Source: Candidatus Rokuibacteriota bacterium (GTDB lineage Bacteria > Methylomirabilota > Methylomirabilia > Rokubacteriales > CSP1-6). From it: a stretch of 64,000 nucleotides of DNA. Below, piece by piece: positions 36,175-45,184 of this stretch (positions are counted from its first letter, which is position 1; every line of letters begins with the position of its first letter). A model generated the notes under the pieces. That model did no database searches. It had not been told where the DNA came from and saw only the letters and a program-made list of their open reading frames with translations. Where the stretch lies: assembly GCA_016184125.1 (NCBI GenBank), contig JACPDG010000038.1:81022-145021 (forward strand), given 5' to 3'. Made by a program: the position numbers and the translations under genes.

Positions 36175-38091
36175 ATGTGTGGCATCGCAGGGATCGTCCA
36201 CGCGGACCCGGCGTACCCGATCGACGGGGGGCTCCTCGCCCGCATCACCGGGGTGATGCGTCACCGCGGCCCCGACGCCCAGGGGCTTCACGTGTGGCGG
36301 GGCGCAGGCTTCGGCCACCGGCGCCTGTCGATCATCGACCTGTCGACGGGCGACCAGCCGGTCTTCAACGAGGACCGCACCGTCGCCGTCGTCCTGAACG
36401 GCGAGATCTACAACTTCCGCGAGCTCCGCGCCGAGCTCACCGCGCGCGGCCACCGGTTCCGGACGCGCTCGGACACCGAGGCCATCGTGCACGCCTGGGA
36501 GGAGTACGGCGACGCGTGCGTGGAGAGGCTGCGCGGCATGTTCGCGTTCGCGCTCTGGGACAACCGGACGCGCACGCTCTTGCTGGCCCGTGACCGCGTC
36601 GGCAAGAAGCCGCTCTACTACGCGGCCGACGGCGAGCGCCTCCTGTTCGCGTCGGAGCTGAAGGCGCTCCTGCACGACCCATCGCTCAAGCGCTCGGTCG
36701 ACGTCGAGGCCCTGGACGACTTCATCAGCTTCGGCGCCGTGCAGGCGCCGGCGACGATCTACGAGTCGGTCCGGCAGCTTCCGCCGGCGCACGCGCTCGT
36801 CTGGCACGGGGGACGGCAGCACGTCCGCGAGTACTGGGACGTGCCGCTCATGGAGGCGCGGGCGGCGAAGGAGAAGAGCGAGGCGCGCTGCCTGGACGAG
36901 CTGGAAGCGCTCCTCGACGACGCGATCCGCGTGCGGCTCGTCAGCGACGTGCCGCTCGGCGGCTTCCTCTCCGGCGGCATCGACTCGAGCGCGGTCGTGC
37001 TCGGCATGGCGCGGGTCTCCGGCCAGCCGCCGCTCACCACGAGCGTCGGCTTCACGGAGCGGGCGTTCAGCGAGCTCGAGCACGCCCGGACGGTGGCGCG
37101 CGCGAGCGGCAGCGACCACCACGAGATCGTCGTGCGGCCCAAGGCCGCCGAGGTCCTCCCCCGGCTCGTCTGGCACCTCGACGAACCATTCGCCGATTCC
37201 TCTGCACTCCCGACGTACTACCTGGCCCGGGCCGCACGCGAGCGCGTGACCGTCGCGCTGTCGGGCGACGGAGGTGACGAGACCTTCGCGGGGTACCAGC
37301 GCCGGTACGGGTTCAACCGGTGGGAGACGCGGGTTCGCGGCTGGCTCCCGCCGGCGCTCCGGATCGGCGTGTTCGGGTGGCTCGGCCGCGTGTACCCGGC
37401 CGCTCCGCGTCTGCCGCGCCCCCTGCGCGCGCGCCGCGTGTTCCAGAACCTCGCCACGACGTTCGAGCGCGCGTACTTCGCGGATCTCTCGGTGTTCCGC
37501 GACGACGAGAAGCCGTCGCTGCTGGCACCGGAGCTCGCCAGCCGGCTCGCGGGCCGGCATCCCTTCGACGCGTTCGCGCGCCACTTCGACCGCGCGCGGG
37601 CGCTCGATCCCCTGGACCGGCTCCTCTACGTCGACCTCAAGACCTGGCTGGCCAACGACATCCTCGTGAAGGTCGATCGGATGAGCATGGCGAGCTCGCT
37701 CGAGGTCCGTTCCCCGCTGCTCGACCACACGCTGATCGAGTTCGCGGCCACCGTTCCGCCCGACCTCAAGTACCGCGGCCGCACGTCGAAGTACCTGCTC
37801 AAGCGCCACCTCGAGCGCCGGCTTCCCGCCGAGGTCGTCCACCGGCGCAAGCAAGGGTTCGAGATCCCGCTCGCCGCCTGGCTGCGCGGCGAGCTGCGTC
37901 CGCTCGCGGAGGACGTGCTCCTCGCCCCGCGGTCGCTCGGTCGCGGATACATCAGGCCGGAGCGGACGCGCGCGCTGTGGGACGAGCACCAGCAGGGCGC
38001 CGATCGATCCCGCCAGCTCTGGGCGCTCCTCGTCCTCGAGCTGTGGCAGCGCACGTTCGTCGACCAGCCGACCCCGGAGCCGCTCGCATGA
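36175..38091 (+). CDS. Asparagine synthase (glutamine-hydrolysing) homologue 4, exosortase A type
   Basis: 638 residues. MCGIAGIVHADPAYPIDG supplies Cys2, then HRGPDAQGLH, LNGEIYNFRELRAEL and DTEAIVHAWEEYGD. The synthetase half has SGGIDSSAVVLGMA near 266, GDGGDETFAGYQRRYGFNR, and ILVKVDRMSMASSLEVRSPLL. Of the four copies it looks closest to the amidotransferase typical of exosortase A systems. ATG 36175 starts 2 bases after the previous stop; upstream lies the leader-type repeat. The TGA overlaps ATG 38088. Confidence 0.92.
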   Translation: MCGIAGIVHADPAYPIDGGLLARITGVMRHRGPDAQGLHVWRGAGFGHRRLSIIDLSTGDQPVFNEDRTVAVVLNGEIYNFRELRAELTARGHRFRTRSDTEAIVHAWEEYGDACVERLRGMFAFALWDNRTRTLLLARDRVGKKPLYYAADGERLLFASELKALLHDPSLKRSVDVEALDDFISFGAVQAPATIYESVRQLPPAHALVWHGGRQHVREYWDVPLMEARAAKEKSEARCLDELEALLDDAIRVRLVSDVPLGGFLSGGIDSSAVVLGMARVSGQPPLTTSVGFTERAFSELEHARTVARASGSDHHEIVVRPKAAEVLPRLVWHLDEPFADSSALPTYYLARAARERVTVALSGDGGDETFAGYQRRYGFNRWETRVRGWLPPALRIGVFGWLGRVYPAAPRLPRPLRARRVFQNLATTFERAYFADLSVFRDDEKPSLLAPELASRLAGRHPFDAFARHFDRARALDPLDRLLYVDLKTWLANDILVKVDRMSMASSLEVRSPLLDHTLIEFAATVPPDLKYRGRTSKYLLKRHLERRLPAEVVHRRKQGFEIPLAAWLRGELRPLAEDVLLAPRSLGRGYIRPERTRALWDEHQQGADRSRQLWALLVLELWQRTFVDQPTPEPLA

Positions 38092-38966
38092 ACGTCACGT
38101 TCGACGCCGAGTGGCGCGCACGGTTCGAGCGCTTCGCGACGAGGCAAACGGACGAGGCCGGGGTGTCCGGCTGGTCGGAGTGCGGGTTGCGGCGCCGGAG
38201 CCGGACCTTCGAGCGCCTGCTCGACGAGCTCGAGCTTCCCGCGGCGGCGCGGGTGCTCGACGTCGGGTGCGGCGCCGGCACCTACGTCCGCTTGCTCGCC
38301 GGCCGCGGCCACCGCGCCCTCGGCCTCGATTACTCGCTGCCGAGCCTCCGGCGGGCGCTCGACGCGGACGGGGACGCTCGCGGGCGATATCTCGCGGCCG
38401 ACGCCTACACCCTGCCGTTCCCCGGCGGCACGTTCGACCTCGTCGTCTCGATCGGTGTGCTCCAGGCGCTGGCGACGCCGGACCGCGCGCTCGCAGAGCT
38501 CGCGCGCGTCGTCAAGCCGGGCGGCGTCCTCGTCGTCGAGGCGCTGAACGCGTCGGCGGCGACGGCTCGCGCGCAGCGCTGGGTCGAGCGTCTGCGGCGG
38601 CGGCCGCCGCGCGTCCGCGCCTACGCGCCGTTCGCCGTTCAGCGCTGGCTGGTACGGCTCGGCCTTCGCGTGGAGCGGCGCGTCCCGATCTTCCTTCCCC
38701 CGCGCAACGCCCCGCGCCTCGAGCGGCTGTTCGACACGAGCGCGCTCGCGCGCGTCATGGCGGCGCAACCGGCGGTGCTGTTCACCGCACACACATTCCT
38801 GTTCGTCGCTGTAATGGGGGGCCCCGACATGGCCCGTCCGAGGGAAGTGGGGGCCCCGATATGGCCCCCACGCCCCCCGCGCTCGGAAGCCCCCCGGGGG
38901 GGTGCGAGGACGCACCCGTGGACGCGGGGCGCTCCTCGGGTTCCCTTGGCGGTCTGGAGGCCCTGA
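38088..38966 (+). CDS. SAM-dependent methyltransferase with element-derived tail
   Basis: 292 residues. Class-I core: ARVLDVGCGAGTYVRLLAG near residue 50, DLVVSIGVLQALATPDRALA and LARVVKPGGVLVVEALN. The natural protein probably ends near residue 242 (HTFLFVAV); the remaining ~50 residues come from two consecutive repeat units. Acceptor unknown. ATG 38088 overlaps the upstream TGA. Confidence 0.84.
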   Translation: MNVTFDAEWRARFERFATRQTDEAGVSGWSECGLRRRSRTFERLLDELELPAAARVLDVGCGAGTYVRLLAGRGHRALGLDYSLPSLRRALDADGDARGRYLAADAYTLPFPGGTFDLVVSIGVLQALATPDRALAELARVVKPGGVLVVEALNASAATARAQRWVERLRRRPPRVRAYAPFAVQRWLVRLGLRVERRVPIFLPPRNAPRLERLFDTSALARVMAAQPAVLFTAHTFLFVAVMGGPDMARPREVGAPIWPPRPPRSEAPRGGARTHPWTRGAPRVPLAVWRP

Positions 38967-39040
38967 CTGTGCGAGCAGCTCCACACGCTCCGATTCCCGG
39001 GGTGCGCGGACGCCCCCCGGCGACCCGGGACGCTCCGCGA
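38813..39040 (+). repeat. Modular palindromic element, copy 14 (composite)
   Basis: A truncated first hairpin (ATGGGGGGCCCCGACATGGCCC), a complete unit from 38842 (GTGGGGGCC-CCGATAT-GGCCCCCAC, second hairpin with GGTGCGAGGACGCACC in the loop), then a further half unit with GGGTGCGCGGACGCCCC near 38999. It looks like nested or successive insertion. Confidence 0.82.
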
Positions 39041-39055
39041 TGAGTGAGCAGATCT

Positions 39056-39217
39056 CTAGAAGGCCGTCGGAGAAACCGGTGACACCAACAAGGACCGACG
39101 AGATCGACTGCAGGCCAATGTTCCCCGATCCGAGCGCCGGCTTTGCCGGCGCAATCGATCCTGGGGGGAGGTTTCGGAAGGGGGGCGAAGCCCCCCTCCG
39201 AGTGTTCTTAGGAGGGA
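39056..39217 (+). repeat. Second repeat family (leader-type), copy B
   Basis: Partner of 35958-36172. It ends in GGGGGGCGAAGCCCCCC (39181-39197) and runs into AGGAGG before ATG 39225. It is open in one frame from ATG 39040 as 61 codons, and that frame matches the tail of the glycosyltransferase at 34784. The differences between copies show no third-position preference, so coding is doubtful. Confidence 0.78.
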
Positions 39218-39224
39218 TCGCGTG

Positions 39225-40541
39225 ATGCACATCAGCGTCTTCGGTATGGGCTACGTCGGATGTGTCACGGCCGCCTGCCTGGCGGAGTCGGGCCACCGGA
39301 TCCGGGGGGTGGACGTCAATCCGGCCAAGGTGGACGCGATCGCGGCCGGCGAGAGCCCGATCCTCGAGGAGGGGATCGCCGACATGACGCGCCGCGCCGT
39401 GGACGCCGGCACGCTGTCCACCACGCTCGATGCGGTGGAGGCGGTCCACGCGACCGACGTCAGCCTGATCTGCGTCGGGACGCCCAGCCTCCCCGGCGGG
39501 CGGCTGGACCTCTCGGCCGTCATCGCGGCGACCCGCCAGATCGGGCACGCGCTCGCGACGAAGGTGGGCCACCACCACGTCGTCTTCCGCAGCACGATGC
39601 TGCCCGGCACCGTTCGCGACGTCCTGATCCCGGCCCTCGAGGAGGCGTCGGGCAAGGTGGCGCACCGCGACTTCGACGTCTGCATGCACCCCGAGTTCCT
39701 TCGTGAGGGGAGTTCGGTCAAGGACTTCTACCAGCCGCCGTTCATCGTCATCGGCGCCGAGACCGCGCGCGGCGGCGAGGAAGTGGCGCGCATGTACGAC
39801 GGCGTGACGAGCGCGCCGATCGCCCGGACGACGTACGAGGTCGCCGAGATGCTCAAGTACGCATGCAACACCTTCCACGCGCTCAAGGTCGCGTACGCGA
39901 ACGAGATCGGCGCGGTCGCGAAGCGGCTCGGGGTCGACAGCCACCGCGTGATGGAGCTCTTCAGCCTCGACACGAAGCTGAACATCTCTCCGGCCTACCT
40001 GAAGCCCGGCTTCGCCTTCGGCGGGCCCTGCCTGCCGAAGGACCTCAAGGCGCTGGTCCACCGGGCCAACGAGGTCGACGTGACGACGCCGGTGCTCGCG
40101 TCGATCCTCGAGAGCAACCGGATGCATCTCGAGCGCGCGGTCGACACGATCCTCGAGACCGGTGAGCCGCGCGTCGCGGTCATCGGGCTGTCCTTCAAGC
40201 CCGGCACGGACGACCTCCGCGACAGCCCGATCGTCACGCTGATCGAGACGCTCATCGGCAAGGGGCGCCGCGTGACCATCTACGACCCGGACGTGCTCCT
40301 CGACCGGATCTTCGGCGCCAACCGCCGCTACATCGAACAGGAGATCCCGCACATCTCGGCGCTGATGGGCCCGGATCTGGATACGGTCCTCCGCGACTCG
40401 AAGCTCATCGTGGTGTGCAAGGCGATCCCGGGGCTCCGCGACGTCCTCGCGCCCCATCTCGGCGACAAGCGCATCTTCGACCTCGTGCGGCTGGCCCCCG
40501 GCCTGCTCGGCGTCCCGGGCTACGACGGGATCTGCTGGTGA
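39225..40541 (+). CDS. GDP-mannose/UDP-glucose-type 6-dehydrogenase (AlgD-like)
   Basis: 438 residues. NAD-binding MHISVFGMGYVGCVTAACLA, central GFAFGGPCLPKDLKAL with catalytic Cys269, and C-terminal LSFKPGTDDLRDSP. The FGGxCLPKD spelling and position of the cysteine are those of GDP-mannose 6-dehydrogenase and relatives, so GDP-mannuronate is the favoured product and UDP-glucuronate the alternative. It complements the UDP-HexNAc dehydrogenase at 7709, so the polymer may hold two kinds of uronic acid. These acids are plausible targets for the amidotransferases. ATG 39225 has AGGAGG 9 bases upstream; GTG 39222 is also possible. Confidence 0.9.
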   Translation: MHISVFGMGYVGCVTAACLAESGHRIRGVDVNPAKVDAIAAGESPILEEGIADMTRRAVDAGTLSTTLDAVEAVHATDVSLICVGTPSLPGGRLDLSAVIAATRQIGHALATKVGHHHVVFRSTMLPGTVRDVLIPALEEASGKVAHRDFDVCMHPEFLREGSSVKDFYQPPFIVIGAETARGGEEVARMYDGVTSAPIARTTYEVAEMLKYACNTFHALKVAYANEIGAVAKRLGVDSHRVMELFSLDTKLNISPAYLKPGFAFGGPCLPKDLKALVHRANEVDVTTPVLASILESNRMHLERAVDTILETGEPRVAVIGLSFKPGTDDLRDSPIVTLIETLIGKGRRVTIYDPDVLLDRIFGANRRYIEQEIPHISALMGPDLDTVLRDSKLIVVCKAIPGLRDVLAPHLGDKRIFDLVRLAPGLLGVPGYDGICW

Positions 40542-41812
40542 GCGCGACGGTCTCCGTCCATCTCAACGGGCACGCGCGCACGGCGAGGATCAGCGGGCAC
40601 CGCGGGCTCCGCGTGCTGTTCCTGTCGCAGCGGTTCCTCTACCCGCTCGACAGCGGCGGCCGGATCCGGACGGCCAAGATCCTCGAGGGGCTCAAGAAGA
40701 TGTTCCACGTGACGCTCGTGAGCCAGGTGGACCCGGGCAAGGACGCCCCGTACCTCGGCGAGGTCGACCGCGTGGCCACGGAGTTCCACGGGGTGATCTG
40801 GCGCGAGCGACCGAAGTACACGGCGCGCTTCTACCTGCGCGTCCTGGCGCGCGCCCTGTCCCCGTACCCGGTGACCGTCGCCAACGACTACTCGCCCGCG
40901 CTCGCCGCGACGCTCGAGCGGCTCGCCGCCGAGCGCCGCCACGATCTGCTCGTGTGTGACTTCCTGCAGCCGAGCCTGAACGTCCGGGGCATCGACGCGC
41001 TCCCGACGCTCCTCTTCCAGCACAACGTCGAGTCCATGATTCCGAGACGCCACTTCGAGGCCGCCGCCCACCCGCTGCTCAAGGCGTTCTGGTGGTCGCA
41101 GTGGCGGAAGATGCGCCGGTTCGAGCGGGCGCAGTGCCAGCGGTTCACCAGCGTCGCCGCCGTGTCGGACGTCGACAAGGACACGCTCGAGCGCGAGTTC
41201 GGCGCGCGCCGCGTCTTCCTGGTTCCCACCGGCGTCGACACGCACTTCTTTCGCCCCGCGGAGTCCGCGCCCGATCCGTCGGCCCTCGTGTTCACCGGCG
41301 CGATGGACTGGCTGCCGAACGAGGACGCGATGCTCTTCTTCGGCGAGGCGATCCTCCCGCGGATCCGCGAGCGCCGTCCCGACGTCACGCTCACGATCGT
41401 CGGCCGCAACCCGTCGCCGCGGCTCTCCGCGCGACTGGCAGCGCACCCGGGCATCACGATCACCGGCCGGGTCGACGACATCCGGCCGTTCCTCGCGCAG
41501 GCGGCGGTCTACGTGATCCCGCTCCGCATCGGCGGCGGGACGCGGATCAAGGCGTTCGAGGCGATGGCGATGGGCAAGCCCGTCGTCTCGACGCCGATCG
41601 GGGTCGAGGGGCTCCGCGTCGACGACGGGCTCCACCTGGTGCTCGCGCGCGAGCCCGAGGCGTTCGCGGACGCGGTGCTCGGCCTGCTCGAGAGCCCGGA
41701 GCGCCGGCAGCGGGTCGGATCCGCGGCGCGCGCGCTGGTGGAACGCGAGTTTTCCTGGGACCGGGCGGCGTCGGCATTCGCCGACGCGTGCCTGGCCACC
41801 GCGGCGCGGTGA
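40538..41812 (+). CDS. Glycosyltransferase family 4 (PEP-CTERM type-1-like)
   Basis: 424 residues from GTG 40538, overlapping the previous TGA. RVLFLSQRFLYPLDSGGRIR and LLFQHNVESMIPRRHFEAA mark the acceptor domain; FTGAMDWLPNEDAMLFFGEA, VGRNPSPRL and IPLRIGGGTRIKAFEAMAMG mark the donor domain. It shares the FTGAMDxxPN block with the enzyme at 12126 and is a divergent paralogue. Stops with its own TGA, about 56 bp before an inverted repeat element. Confidence 0.9.
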   Translation: MSATVSVHLNGHARTARISGHRGLRVLFLSQRFLYPLDSGGRIRTAKILEGLKKMFHVTLVSQVDPGKDAPYLGEVDRVATEFHGVIWRERPKYTARFYLRVLARALSPYPVTVANDYSPALAATLERLAAERRHDLLVCDFLQPSLNVRGIDALPTLLFQHNVESMIPRRHFEAAAHPLLKAFWWSQWRKMRRFERAQCQRFTSVAAVSDVDKDTLEREFGARRVFLVPTGVDTHFFRPAESAPDPSALVFTGAMDWLPNEDAMLFFGEAILPRIRERRPDVTLTIVGRNPSPRLSARLAAHPGITITGRVDDIRPFLAQAAVYVIPLRIGGGTRIKAFEAMAMGKPVVSTPIGVEGLRVDDGLHLVLAREPEAFADAVLGLLESPERRQRVGSAARALVEREFSWDRAASAFADACLATAAR

Positions 41813-41868
41813 GGGCGCCCGCCGTGTTCTGCGCGGGAGCGATGACCGACATCCGGACGCGACCCGAC

Positions 41869-41967
41869 TCGGAGCGTGTGAACGAATCGGGTGGTCGAGG
41901 AGCGCCACGGCTTCGCCGGGGCGCTCCGAGCGCGGGGGGCTTGGGGGGCCCGTCGAGGCCCCCCATG
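41869..41967 (-). repeat. Modular palindromic element, copy 15 (inverted)
   Basis: Minus-strand reading: TCATGGGGGGCCTCGACGGG then CCCCCCAAG, second hairpin GAGCGCCCCGGCGAAGCCGTGGCGCTC, tail CACCCGATTCGTTCACACGC. Its outer CATG provides the ATG at 41965 of the gene that follows. Confidence 0.9.
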
Positions 41968-43032
41968 AAGTCGGTCGTCGTCGTCGGCCCGACCCCGCCG
42001 CCCGAGGGCGGCATGGCCTCCCAGTGCGCGACGCTCGTGAGGATGCTGCGCTCGGAAGGCGTCGACGCGCGCCATCTCTCGACCTCACCGGCGCTGCGGG
42101 CTTCCCTCGCCCGCATCCCCGGCGTGAGGACGGTCGCGCGGACGGCGGCGTTCTGGGGATGTCTCGGACCGGCCTTCCGCGACGCGGACGTCGTCCACGT
42201 CCTCGGGGCCTCGTACCTCTACTTCTTCCTCTGCACCGCGCCGGCCGTCCGGAGCGCCAGGCGGCACGGCAAGCGTGTCGTGCTGAACTACCGGGGTGGC
42301 GCGGCGCGCGAATTCTTCGCGCGCTGGCCCGGGGCGGTCGCGCGAGTGGCCGCGATGGCCGACGCCGTCATCGTCCCGTCGTCCTTCCTGGTCGACGTGT
42401 TCGCCCGGCTCGGGGTGGAGGCGCGCGTGGTGCCGAACGTCCTCGACGTCGACCGCTTCCGCTTCCGCCAGCGCGCGCCGCTTCAACCTCGGCTCCTGGT
42501 CGCGCGCAACCTCGAGCCGATCTACGACGTCGACACCGCGCTCCGCGCGGCGGCGCGCGTTCGCGCCCGCCGTCCCGGCGTGACGGTGACCTGCGCCGGC
42601 GACGGCTCGCTGCGGGCCGAGCTCGAGCGGACCGCCGCCCGCATCGGCCTCGATCGCGTGCGGTTCGCCGGCAGCGTGCCGCACGCGGAGATGCCGGCGC
42701 TCTACGACGGCGCCGACATCGTGCTCAACCCGTCGACGGTGGACAACAGCCCCAATTCCGTCCTGGAGGCGCTCGCGGCGGGGGCGCCGGTCGTGAGCAC
42801 GGACGTGGGCGGCGTCCGGCACATCGTCCGCCACGAGGAGAGCGCGCTGCTCGTGCCGCCGGGCGTTCCGGACGCGATGGCGGACGCCGTCGAGCGGCTG
42901 CTCGACGACCCGGCGCTCGCGACGCGGCTCGCCGAGGGTGGACGCCGCGCGGTGGACGGTTTCGCCTGGCCGGCGCTGCGCGAGCCCCTCTACCGCGCCT
43001 ACGGCTGGCACGAGGACCCCTGCCATGCATAG
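41965..43032 (+). CDS. Glycosyltransferase family 4
   Basis: 355 residues. SVVVVGPTPPPEGGMASQ is the N-terminal glycine-rich loop; LLVARNLEPIYDVDTALRAA, AGDGSLRAELERTA and VDNSPNSVLEALAAGAPVVS form the donor domain. The start ATG 41965 is the outermost CATG of an inverted repeat element, and the nearest ribosome-binding-like sequence (CGAGG) is also inside that element. It overlaps the next gene by 8 bp. Confidence 0.9.
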   Translation: MKSVVVVGPTPPPEGGMASQCATLVRMLRSEGVDARHLSTSPALRASLARIPGVRTVARTAAFWGCLGPAFRDADVVHVLGASYLYFFLCTAPAVRSARRHGKRVVLNYRGGAAREFFARWPGAVARVAAMADAVIVPSSFLVDVFARLGVEARVVPNVLDVDRFRFRQRAPLQPRLLVARNLEPIYDVDTALRAAARVRARRPGVTVTCAGDGSLRAELERTAARIGLDRVRFAGSVPHAEMPALYDGADIVLNPSTVDNSPNSVLEALAAGAPVVSTDVGGVRHIVRHEESALLVPPGVPDAMADAVERLLDDPALATRLAEGGRRAVDGFAWPALREPLYRAYGWHEDPCHA

Positions 43033-44395
43033 CGCGCTGGTGCGACACGTGATCTTCCCGCTCCACGAGCGGCTCAGGGGACGGCGGACCCTCGCGTACC
43101 TGGCCGAGATGGAGCGGACGCAGTGGCTCTCCCCGGACGCGCTGCAGGCCCTGCAGTGGAGGAAGCTGACGCGGCTTCTGACGCATGCGACGCGCACCGT
43201 GCCCTACTATCGCGACCTGTTTCGCCGGATCGGCGCCGCGCCGGGCGACATCAGGACGCTCGCGGACTTCCAGCGGCTCCCCGTGCTGACGCGCGACCTC
43301 GTGCGTGACAACCTCGACGCGCTCCGGTCCACGCGTCCGCCCGCACCGCTCCTCGACAGCTGCACGGGCGGCTCCTCCGGGCAGCCGCTGCGCTTTTCCT
43401 CGGACGTGGTCAAGGAGGCGCGGGGCAACGCGGCGAAGCTCAGGGCCCGGCGGTGGTGGGGCCTCGACATCGGCGACAAGGAGCTCGACATCTGGGGGAA
43501 TCCGGTCGAGCTGAGCCGCGCGGGCAAGGTCAGGGACTGGAAGGACCGCGCGCTCAACCTGCGCGCCGTGTCCGCGTACGACCTCTCCCGCCCGGCGCTC
43601 TCGCGCTGGGTCCGGGTGCTCGAGACGTATCGGCCGAAGTTCCTCTACGTGTATCCGTCCGCGCTGGCCGAGCTCTGCCGCTTCCTGCAGGCCGAGGGCA
43701 TCGACCCGGCCGCGTGGGCGCCGCGCTACGTCATCTCGACCGCGGAGTCGCTTCCGGGGCCGGACCGCGAGCTGATCGAGCGGACGCTCGGCGCCCGCGT
43801 CGTGCTCGAGTACGGCGCGCACGACGGCGCGCCCGTCATGGCGCACGACTGCCCCTGCGGTCGCATGCACACGCTCGATGACCTCGCGTTGCTCGAGGTG
43901 ACGAGGCACGGCAGGCCGGTCGGCGTCCACGAGCTCGGCGAGCTGCTCGTCACGAGCCTGGACGGCTATGGCATGCCGTTCATCCGGTACGCGATCGGCG
44001 ATCTGGCCCGGCTCGACGATTCGCGATGCACGCTCGGCCGGGGCTTCGGCGCGCTCGAAGCGCTGGAAGGACGCGTCGCCGAGCTGCTGTATCGCGAGGA
44101 CGGCAGCGCGCAGTCGGGGCTCTACCTGACCGGGTTCTTCAGGACGGTCCCGGGCGTTCGCCAGTTCCAGGTCGTGCAGCGTGGGCCGTCGCGCTTCGTC
44201 GCCCGCCTGGTCGTCGCGGGTGACTTCGAACGCGCATGGGAAACGAAGATCGAGTCGTTCATGCGAGCGGGTCTCGGGCCGTCGATCTCGGTGACGTGCG
44301 AGTACGTCGAGGCGATCGCGCCGAGCCCCTCGGGGAAGGTTCGCTGGGTGATCAACGAATGGGCCACGACCGCCGCCTCAAGTCTCTCGCGCTGA
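43025..44395 (+). CDS. CapK/PaaK-like adenylate-forming ligase
   Basis: 456 residues. The ATP/AMP motif SCTGGSSGQPLRF near residue 115 and FLYVYPSALAELCRFL, ISTAESLPGPDRELIE and YGAHDGAPVMAHDCPCGRMH match the phenylacetate-CoA-ligase-like CapK group common in capsule and EPS loci. It probably activates a carboxylic acid for transfer to the glycan or to a carrier. The acyl carrier protein at 46468 is a possible acceptor. ATG 43025 overlaps the preceding gene; its 3' end overlaps the FkbM gene by 37 bp. Confidence 0.85.
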   Translation: MHSALVRHVIFPLHERLRGRRTLAYLAEMERTQWLSPDALQALQWRKLTRLLTHATRTVPYYRDLFRRIGAAPGDIRTLADFQRLPVLTRDLVRDNLDALRSTRPPAPLLDSCTGGSSGQPLRFSSDVVKEARGNAAKLRARRWWGLDIGDKELDIWGNPVELSRAGKVRDWKDRALNLRAVSAYDLSRPALSRWVRVLETYRPKFLYVYPSALAELCRFLQAEGIDPAAWAPRYVISTAESLPGPDRELIERTLGARVVLEYGAHDGAPVMAHDCPCGRMHTLDDLALLEVTRHGRPVGVHELGELLVTSLDGYGMPFIRYAIGDLARLDDSRCTLGRGFGALEALEGRVAELLYREDGSAQSGLYLTGFFRTVPGVRQFQVVQRGPSRFVARLVVAGDFERAWETKIESFMRAGLGPSISVTCEYVEAIAPSPSGKVRWVINEWATTAASSLSR

Positions 44396-45153
44396 CGCTC
44401 CTGCCCGACCGGGCACTGCTCGCGGTCAAGAAGCGCCACTACGTGCGCGCCGTCCGCGACTTCAGTCCCCCGGAGGCGCCGGTGCTCCAGGCGCTCGTGC
44501 AACGGGGGGATCACGTGCTCGACGTCGGCGCCAACGTCGGCTGGTACACGAAGCTCCTCTCGGAGCTCGTCGGACCCGGGGGGCGTGTCTTCAGCGCCGA
44601 GCCGGTGCCGCCCACCTTCGAGCTCCTGTCGTTCTGCGTGCGGTCGCTTCGTCTCGACAACGTGGAGCTCGTCGACTGCGCGCTGTCCGACGGGGCGGGA
44701 TGGGCGACCATGGAAGTTCCCCGCTACGCCGACGGCGGCGAGAACTACTACGAGGCGGAGCTCGTCGAGGACCGGCAGGCGGCCTCCGGGTCCGACCTGC
44801 GCCGCTTCAGGGTGCGGCGGGACGCGATCGACTCGCGATTCGGCGGTTGCCGGGCGCCCGCGTTCATCAAGATCGACGTCGAGGGGCACGAGTGCGCGGT
44901 GCTGCGCGGCGGCCGGGGCCTCATCTGCCGCGCCCGGCCGGCGCTGTTCGTCGAGGTGATCGGCGATCTCGACGACGCGCACTCCGAATCCCGCGCTACC
45001 GCCACCTGCCTGGCCGCCGAGGGCTACCGCCCGTACTGGTTCGACGGCGCGCGGCTGCGTCGTCGCGAGGCCGGGGATCCGCCGCGGAACTACTTCTTCC
45101 TGACGGGTCTGCACCTCGCACGACTCACCGCCCAGGGCCTGAAGGCGGCCTGA
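44359..45153 (+). CDS. FkbM-family methyltransferase
   Basis: 264 residues. SAM-binding DHVLDVGANVGWYTKLLSEL near residue 55, then VFSAEPVPPTFELLSF, VELVDCALSDGAG, and IKIDVEGHECAVLRGG with the diagnostic DVEGxE acid pair. FkbM enzymes O-methylate sugars and polyketides. ATG 44359 gives a normal N-terminus and a 37-bp overlap with the ligase gene. Confidence 0.9.
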   Translation: MGHDRRLKSLALTLLPDRALLAVKKRHYVRAVRDFSPPEAPVLQALVQRGDHVLDVGANVGWYTKLLSELVGPGGRVFSAEPVPPTFELLSFCVRSLRLDNVELVDCALSDGAGWATMEVPRYADGGENYYEAELVEDRQAASGSDLRRFRVRRDAIDSRFGGCRAPAFIKIDVEGHECAVLRGGRGLICRARPALFVEVIGDLDDAHSESRATATCLAAEGYRPYWFDGARLRRREAGDPPRNYFFLTGLHLARLTAQGLKAA

Positions 45154-45184
45154 GCACCGTTCCGCGTGTCGCGCGACGTCACCG

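Noticed and set aside
39040..39225. 61-codon frame MSEQISRRPSEKPV... matching the tail of the protein at 34784
   Set aside because: The two DNA copies differ without third-position bias and include hairpin sequence, so a shared noncoding repeat explains the match better than a conserved peptide.
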